A DNA stretch of 64,000 bases from positions 31,985-95,984 of the forward strand of contig JAYRRR010000031.1 in assembly GCA_041910015.1 (NCBI GenBank), given 5' to 3'. Below the pieces are notes generated by a model. It was not told the DNA's origin, did not search any database, and was given only the letters and a program-made list of their open reading frames with translations. The DNA comes from RPQJ01 sp041910015 (GTDB lineage Bacteria; Pseudomonadota; Gammaproteobacteria; Steroidobacterales; Steroidobacteraceae). The translations under genes were made by a program, and so were the position numbers. The number at the start of each line of letters is the position of its first letter. Within the stretch, counting starts at the first letter, position 1. Of this stretch, positions 59,741-64,000 are shown piece by piece.

Positions 59741-60817
59741 ATGCGCGACATGGCCGAATTCAAGGCAATACCCGTGGTCACCGAGGCGCCGTCGAAGTCG
59801 CGCGCGAGCGGGCGGAAATACGTGACGCCGCTGGGCTTCACGGCCATCCGTGACGGCATCAAGGCGAGTTCGACGCCGGCGTCGGTGACCGTGACCGCGG
59901 CCGGGCGCAAGCCCGCCTGGCTGCGTGCGCCCATGCCAGGCGGCGAGGGCTTCGAGGCGGTCCGGCAGACCGTGCGCGAGCACCGGCTCGCCACGGTGTG
60001 CGAGGAAGCCAGGTGCCCGAACATCGGCGAGTGCTGGAACGCCGGCACGGCGACCATCATGCTGATGGGCGAGGTCTGTACGCGCGCCTGCCGCTTCTGC
60101 TCCGTCGACACGGGCAACCCACGCGGCTGGCTCGATGCCGACGAGCCCGCCAATGCGGCGCGCACGGTGCAGCTGATGCGGCTGCGCTACGTCGTGCTGA
60201 CGTCGGTTGACCGCGACGACCTGCCGGACGGTGGCGCCGCGCATTTCGCCGCCTGCGTGCGCGCGATCAAGTGCCTGAGTCCGGGTACGGCGGTGGAAGC
60301 CCTGACACCGGATTTCCAGGGTGTCCTGCGCGACGTGGAGACGGTCGTCGACAGCGGCCTCGACGTCTTTGCGCAGAACGTCGAGACGGTGCGCCGGCTG
60401 ACGCATCCCGTGCGCGACGCGCGCGCTTCGTACGAGCAGACCCTCGCGGTGCTGGAGCACGCGAAGCGGCACCGGCGCGAGCAGGGCGGCGTGCTCGTCA
60501 AGACCAGCCTGATGCTCGGCCTGGGCGAGACCGACGACGAGATCGTCGAGACGCTGCGCGACCTGCGCGACGCCGGGGTCGACCTGCTGACGCTCGGCCA
60601 GTACCTGCGTCCGACGGTGAACCACCTGCCGGTCGAGCGCTTCGTCCGTCCCGAGGAATTCGAGCGCTACCGCGCGCTCGCACTGGACCTCGGCTTCGTG
60701 GAATGCGTCGCCGGGCCGCTCGTGCGGTCGAGCTACCGTGCCGAACAGGCGCTCGCCGGCAACAACGCCGGGCTGGGCGCAGGTGGCCTGGCGGAGCGAC
60801 ATGGCCACGGTCGCTGA
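59741..60817 (+). CDS. lipA: Lipoyl synthase
   Basis: I use ATG 59741 (358 residues); ATG 59750 is equally possible, and earlier in-frame codons fall in the repeat. Two iron-sulfur sites are visible: Cys87, Cys92 and Cys98 (CEEARCPNIGEC) for the auxiliary cluster and Cys113, Cys117 and Cys120 (CTRACRFC) for the radical SAM cluster. VLTSVDRDDLPDGGAAHFA, EALTPDFQG, FAQNVETVRRLTHPVRD and RSSYRAEQ complete the family. It inserts sulfur in octanoylated proteins such as GcvH. It overlaps lipB by 17 nt. Confidence 0.95.
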   Translation: MRDMAEFKAIPVVTEAPSKSRASGRKYVTPLGFTAIRDGIKASSTPASVTVTAAGRKPAWLRAPMPGGEGFEAVRQTVREHRLATVCEEARCPNIGECWNAGTATIMLMGEVCTRACRFCSVDTGNPRGWLDADEPANAARTVQLMRLRYVVLTSVDRDDLPDGGAAHFAACVRAIKCLSPGTAVEALTPDFQGVLRDVETVVDSGLDVFAQNVETVRRLTHPVRDARASYEQTLAVLEHAKRHRREQGGVLVKTSLMLGLGETDDEIVETLRDLRDAGVDLLTLGQYLRPTVNHLPVERFVRPEEFERYRALALDLGFVECVAGPLVRSSYRAEQALAGNNAGLGAGGLAERHGHGR

Positions 60818-61499
60818 GCCCGCGGCCGGTCCGCCGCCGGAACTGCGCTGGCTGGGTCGCGTCGATTACGAGCCCACGTGGCGCGCCATGCAACGGCGCA
60901 CCGACGAGGCGACGGACGGCACGCCCGACGAGATCTGGTTCCTCGAGCATCCTCCCGTCTTCACGATGGGCATGAACGCCGCGCCCGAGCACCTGCTGGC
61001 CGTGGGCGACATTCCCGTCGTCGACATCGACCGCGGCGGCCAGGTGACCTATCACGGGCCGGGGCAGCTGGTCGTGTATCCGCTGCTGGACCTGTCGCGG
61101 CGCGCGCTCGGCATCCGCGCGCTGGTGGCAGGCATCGAGGACGCGGTCGTCGCGACGCTCGCCGCATGGGACATCGAGGCCCACGGCAGCCGCGAGGCAC
61201 CCGGCGTGTACGTCGGCAAGCGCAAGATCGCGAGCATCGGCCTGCGCGTCCGCCGCAGCCGCTCGTATCACGGCCTCGCGCTGAACGTGGCGATGGACCT
61301 GGAGCCGTTTGCGCGCATCAACCCGTGCGGTTACGCCGGGCTCGAGATGACGCAGGTGAGCGCCCTCGGCGGCCCGGCGGAAGTGCGCACGGTGGCGGAG
61401 GCGCTGGCTCCGCGGTTGCTGCGCGCGTTCGGTTGGGAAGCCTCCCCCGGCGCTCAGAGCGCCACGAGCACCTGGCTGCAGGACGTGAGCTCGAGATAG
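60801..61499 (+). CDS. lipB: Octanoyltransferase LipB
   Basis: ATG 60801 (GGCGGAG ribosome site) gives 232 residues: RVDYEPTWRAMQRRTDE, IWFLEHPPVFTMGMNA, DRGGQVTYHGPGQLVVYPLLDL with the substrate loop, and ARINPCGYAGLEMTQVSALGG carrying the active-site Cys. It moves octanoate from acyl-ACP to lipoyl domains, the step before LipA. The usual order lipB-lipA is reversed here. Its 3' end overlaps the convergent DUF493 gene by 46 nt. Confidence 0.95.
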   Translation: MATVAEPAAGPPPELRWLGRVDYEPTWRAMQRRTDEATDGTPDEIWFLEHPPVFTMGMNAAPEHLLAVGDIPVVDIDRGGQVTYHGPGQLVVYPLLDLSRRALGIRALVAGIEDAVVATLAAWDIEAHGSREAPGVYVGKRKIASIGLRVRRSRSYHGLALNVAMDLEPFARINPCGYAGLEMTQVSALGGPAEVRTVAEALAPRLLRAFGWEASPGAQSATSTWLQDVSSR

Positions 61500-61774
61500 A
61501 GCGCGTCGAGTTCCGCCTTGCTGTGCGCGTGCACCGTGCAGGTCAGCGACAGGTACTTGCCGTTGACACTGACGCGCTCCTCGATGCGCTCCGGCGCGAG
61601 CGGGCCGAAGTGACGCGTGACGATGCCCAGCACGAGACTGCGGAAGTCGTCCGAAGCCCGGCCCATGATCTTGACCGGAAAATCCGTCGGAAACTCGAAC
61701 AGCGTGTCCTCGTCGCGGCGCGGGCTCGTGCCGTCGCCATCGGCGGGGTGGCGTGCATCGTCGTCGCCGCTCAT
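61454..61774 (-). CDS. ybeD: DUF493 family protein (YbeD-like)
   Basis: ATG 61774 gives 106 residues: EDTLFEFPTDFPVKIMGRA, FRSLVLGIVTRHFGPL and SVNGKYLSLTCTVHAHSKAELDALYLEL, the ACT-like DUF493 fold. YbeD sits next to lipB in many gammaproteobacteria; here it is convergent with lipB, overlapping 46 nt of coding sequence, so the C-terminal codons of both genes are read from both strands. Function is unknown, possibly regulatory of lipoylation. The start shares 4 nt with the aminotransferase stop. Confidence 0.92.
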   Translation of the reverse strand: MSGDDDARHPADGDGTSPRRDEDTLFEFPTDFPVKIMGRASDDFRSLVLGIVTRHFGPLAPERIEERVSVNGKYLSLTCTVHAHSKAELDALYLELTSCSQVLVAL

Positions 61775-62661
61775 GATGACGTCTCCAGCGCGGGCGTGCC
61801 GGCGATGGCATCGAGGTGGCGATTCAGACTGGCATGCGTTTCCTGCCACAGGGGGCCGGGCAGGCCGGTGGCGATCGGTCGCCCGTCGAGTGCGGTGACG
61901 GGCAGCACGCCGCGACCCGCCGACGCGATCCAGATCTCTGCGGCCGACCGCAGCTCGTCCACTGTGACGTCGCGGACTTCGATCGGCAGGCGGCCCTCGA
62001 CGAGCTCGAGCACGACGTCACGCTAAGTGCCCGGCAGGATCGAGTGGCCGTTGGGTGGCGTGACGAGATGGCCGTCCGTAGTCACGATGAACACGGTGCT
62101 CGACGAGCCTTCGGTCACGCGGCCGTGGCGGTGCAGGATGGCTTCGGCCGCGCCGCGGTCCTGCGCCTCCTGTCGCAACAGCACGTTGGCGAGCAGCGCG
62201 ACGGACTTGATGTCGCAGCGCGCCCAGCGTGTGTCTTCGAGCATCACGGCCGCGAGACCCCGGCGCAGCAGCGTTTCGGACGCCACGGGATACGGGCTCG
62301 CGAACGCGAACCGCGTCGGTTCGACCTCCGCCGGCGGGAAGAGGTGGTTGCGGCCGTATTCCGTGCCGCGCGTCACCTGCAGGTAGATGAGCAGTTCCGG
62401 CGCCGCGGCCTCGCGCACGAGGCGTTGCGTGACCTCGGCCCATCCGGACTGCGGCAGCGGGTTGCAGATGCGGACCCCGGCCAGGCTGCGATCGAGCCGC
62501 TCCAGGTGCTGGCGTAACCGGAACGGCCGGCCGCGGTGAACCGGCACGACTTCGTAGACGCCGTCCGCGAACAGGAACCCGCGATCGAGCGGCGACACGC
62601 GCGCTTCGGCGAGCGGCAGCCAGACGCCGTTCAGCCAGCAGGTCGGGCAGGGATCGGCCAT
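61771..62661 (-). pseudogene. D-amino-acid/branched-chain aminotransferase (class IV) interrupted by in-frame TAG
   Basis: ATG 62661 opens a class IV PLP aminotransferase: SPLDRGFLFADGVYEVV, the PLP lysine Lys152 in DIKSVALLANVL, EGSSSTVFIV and NGHSILPGT. At codon 213 (62023-62025) there is a TAG, and the same frame then continues without a gap through the rest of the family: RDVVLELVEGRLPIEV, AAEIWIASAGRGVLPV, LDGRPIATGLPGP, to a TGA at 61771. So the gene is full length apart from one stop codon at a position where TCG (Ser) or Thr is expected. It sits between dacA and DUF493, where a D-alanine aminotransferase (dat) is common. Nonsense mutation, readthrough or a base-calling error are all possible. 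Confidence 0.85.
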
Positions 62662-62669
62662 CGCGCGGC

Positions 62670-63893
62670 TCAGTGGAGCATCAGGCGCAGGCTGTCCCAG
62701 GCGCGGCCGAAGAAGCCCGCTTCCTCGACGTTCGCCGCCGGGTAGAGGTCGTACGTAGCCACCGGCTTGCCGTCGACCACGATCCGGGTCTTGCCCACGG
62801 ATTTGTTCGTCGCGAGCGGGGCCATCACGGTCTCCGGCAGCTCGAAGTCGGCCTTGACGTTGCTGACCACGCCGCGCTGACTGGTGACGTACAGGTCGCG
62901 ATGCAGCACGAGGCCGACCTCGTCCGCCGCTCCCTTCCACACGCGCATCTTGCTGAGCGGCTGGCCCGCGGCGAACACCTTTCGGGTCTCGAAGAAATTG
63001 AAGCCGTAGTTCAGCAGCGCGGCACTCGCGTCCTCGCGCGCGCGCATCGATCCCGTGCCGAGCACGACGCTGACGAGCCGCATGCCGTCGCGTTTCGCCG
63101 AGGCGATCAGGCAGTAGCCCGCGGTCTCGGTGTGGCCCGTCTTGACGCCGTCGACGGTCGGGTCGCGCCACAGCAGGCCGTTGCGGTTCTGCTGCGTGAT
63201 GCCGTTCCAGGTGAACTCGCGCTGCGAGTAGAGCTTGTAGTAGTCGGGGAATTCGTGGATCAGCGCACTCGCGAGGATCGCGGCGTCGCGCGCCGTCATG
63301 TAGTGCTCGGGGTCCGGCATGCCGGCCGAGTTCGTGAAGTGCGAGCCGGTCATGCCGAGCTGCTTCGCGTAGGTGTTCATCATCTGCACGAACGTGTCTT
63401 CGTTGCCGCCGACCTTCTCGGCGAGCGCCACCGTCGCGTCGTTGCCGGACTGCACGATCATGCCGGCGAGCAGGTCGCTCACCGAAACCTGCTTGCCGAC
63501 CTCGATGAACATCCGCGAGCCTTCCTGCTTCCAGGCGTGCTCGCTGATCGTGACCATGTCGCCAAGGTGGATGCGGCCTTCCTTGAGTGCCTTGAAGACG
63601 GCGTAGCCCGTCATGAGCTTGGTCAGGCTCGCCGGCTCCTGCCGCGAGTCGGGCTCGAGCGCCGCGAGCACGCGACCGCTGTCGTGGTCGATCACGATGA
63701 AGCTGCGTGCGGCGAGCTGCGGTGGCGGCGGCACGGCCGTCGGCGCGCTGGTGGCCGCGGCTTGACCGGCGGGAGCGTCGGCCGCCGCGGTGGCGGCAGC
63801 GTCCTCCTTGCCGTCCGAGCCGCAGCCCGACAGCGCGAAGACCGAACCGAAGACGAGTGCGAGCGCGAGCAGGGCGGGGGCTTTGAGGTTCAT
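62670..63893 (-). CDS. D-alanyl-D-alanine carboxypeptidase (PBP5-type), predicted lipoprotein
   Basis: The 407-residue protein has a lipoprotein signal (MNLKAPALLALALVFGSVFA then LSGC with Cys24 modified), an Ala/Pro/Thr-rich linker (28-60), and a PBP5 transpeptidase-fold domain with Ser89-x-x-Lys92 (ASLTKLMTG), SGNDATVALA and the KTG triad in VDGVKTGHTETAG, then the PBP5 C-terminal beta domain and an amphipathic tail (FFGRAWDSLRLML). It trims pentapeptide stems. PBP5 proteins are normally anchored by their C-terminal helix after a cleaved signal; N-terminal lipid anchoring is unusual. It is 8 nt upstream of the aminotransferase. Confidence 0.93.
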   Translation of the reverse strand: MNLKAPALLALALVFGSVFALSGCGSDGKEDAAATAAADAPAGQAAATSAPTAVPPPPQLAARSFIVIDHDSGRVLAALEPDSRQEPASLTKLMTGYAVFKALKEGRIHLGDMVTISEHAWKQEGSRMFIEVGKQVSVSDLLAGMIVQSGNDATVALAEKVGGNEDTFVQMMNTYAKQLGMTGSHFTNSAGMPDPEHYMTARDAAILASALIHEFPDYYKLYSQREFTWNGITQQNRNGLLWRDPTVDGVKTGHTETAGYCLIASAKRDGMRLVSVVLGTGSMRAREDASAALLNYGFNFFETRKVFAAGQPLSKMRVWKGAADEVGLVLHRDLYVTSQRGVVSNVKADFELPETVMAPLATNKSVGKTRIVVDGKPVATYDLYPAANVEEAGFFGRAWDSLRLMLH

Positions 63894-63933
63894 GTCAGGT
63901 CGTGCAACCCATGCAGGAGATAAGGACGTGCCA

Positions 63934-64000
63934 TCAGGGCGTTGGTGGCGCAGCCCCGACGGCCGGGGCCTCGGGGGCAGGCGGTGATTCGGGCGGCAGA
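63934..64000 (-). CDS. 3' end of an upstream minus-strand gene (Pro/Ala-rich tail, possibly RlpA)
   Basis: On the minus strand a frame is open from the window edge to TGA at 63934-63936, encoding a Pro/Ala-rich C-terminus ending LPPESPPAPEAPAVGAAPPT plus P. RlpA-type septal lytic transglycosylases often sit directly before a PBP5 gene and can have such tails, but too little is visible to identify it. The gap to the dacA-type start is 40 nt. Confidence 0.35.
   Translation of the reverse strand, partial: LPPESPPAPEAPAVGAAPPTP

Noticed and set aside
58454..60808. A 784-codon open frame antisense to amgK, murU and lipA
   Set aside because: It runs across three sense genes and the inverted repeat; no homology seen.

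Overview
The window is about 64 kb of high-GC DNA with tightly packed genes, short intergenic gaps and many 1-4 nt start/stop overlaps. Gene content and order (lptD-surA-pdxA-rsmA with apaG-apaH, zapA next to a 6S RNA and 5-formyl-THF cyclo-ligase, ygfB-pepP-ubiH-ubiI, lipB-lipA, lgt-thyA, amgK-murU) point to a chromosomal segment of a gammaproteobacterium. The split glycine decarboxylase (gcvPA+gcvPB) and a steroid-type acyl-CoA catabolic cluster fit a Steroidobacterales/Nevskiales-like lineage better than an enteric, but this placement is inference from gene content only.

Layout. 1-7.4 kb (+): an acyl-CoA catabolic cluster with two acyl-CoA dehydrogenases, two MaoC hydratases, an Ltp2-type thiolase/aldolase, a DUF35 zinc-ribbon protein, a fused double CoA-transferase and a GST. 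It resembles the ChsE/ChsH/Ltp2 module that removes three-carbon steroid side chains. 7.5-12.3 kb (-): a truncated SRPBCC remnant, then rpiA-glcD-glcE-glcF, an overlapping operon for ribose-5-P isomerase and glycolate oxidase. 12.4-14.5 kb (-): a 22-residue lysine-rich mini-protein with its own promoter and terminator, an EVE protein, 5-FCL, a predicted 6S RNA, zapA and a ZapB-like coiled coil. 14.6-21.7 kb (+): ygfB-pepP-ubiH-ubiI-like-AidB-like-DUF2189. 21.7-25.6 kb (mostly -): small zinc ribbon, small TM protein, phhB, ispG and a DUF885 peptidase-like protein.

25.7-31.4 kb (+): tandem glycine riboswitch, gcvT-gcvH-gcvPA-gcvPB and a translationally coupled PfkB kinase. 31.4-39.9 kb (+): an Nma111-like double protease, then sua5, ODC-like decarboxylase, ComB-like, an ion antiporter, HAD, DUF486 and HIT genes, most with 4-nt overlaps. 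39.9-43.0 kb (-): M23 peptidase and YyaL-like protein. 43.1-49.5 kb (+): rlmI, a ClpP-like remnant, lgt, thyA, a SET-domain protein, folA and a hybrid histidine kinase. 49.7-57.7 kb: a secreted unknown, then (-) lptD-surA-pdxA-rsmA and usp-apaG-apaH. 57.7-61.5 kb (+): amgK-murU, a long nested inverted repeat, lipA-lipB. 61.4-64 kb (-): dacA-type carboxypeptidase, an aminotransferase interrupted by an in-frame TAG, and DUF493.

The most unusual items are the split ChsH2-like arrangement and the half-dead CoA-transferase fusion, the Nma111-like protease in a bacterium, the SET methyltransferase together with a histone-tail-like mini-protein, the stop-interrupted aminotransferase, two truncated gene remnants and two long inverted repeats. 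No phage, plasmid, CRISPR, IS element, rRNA or tRNA was seen.
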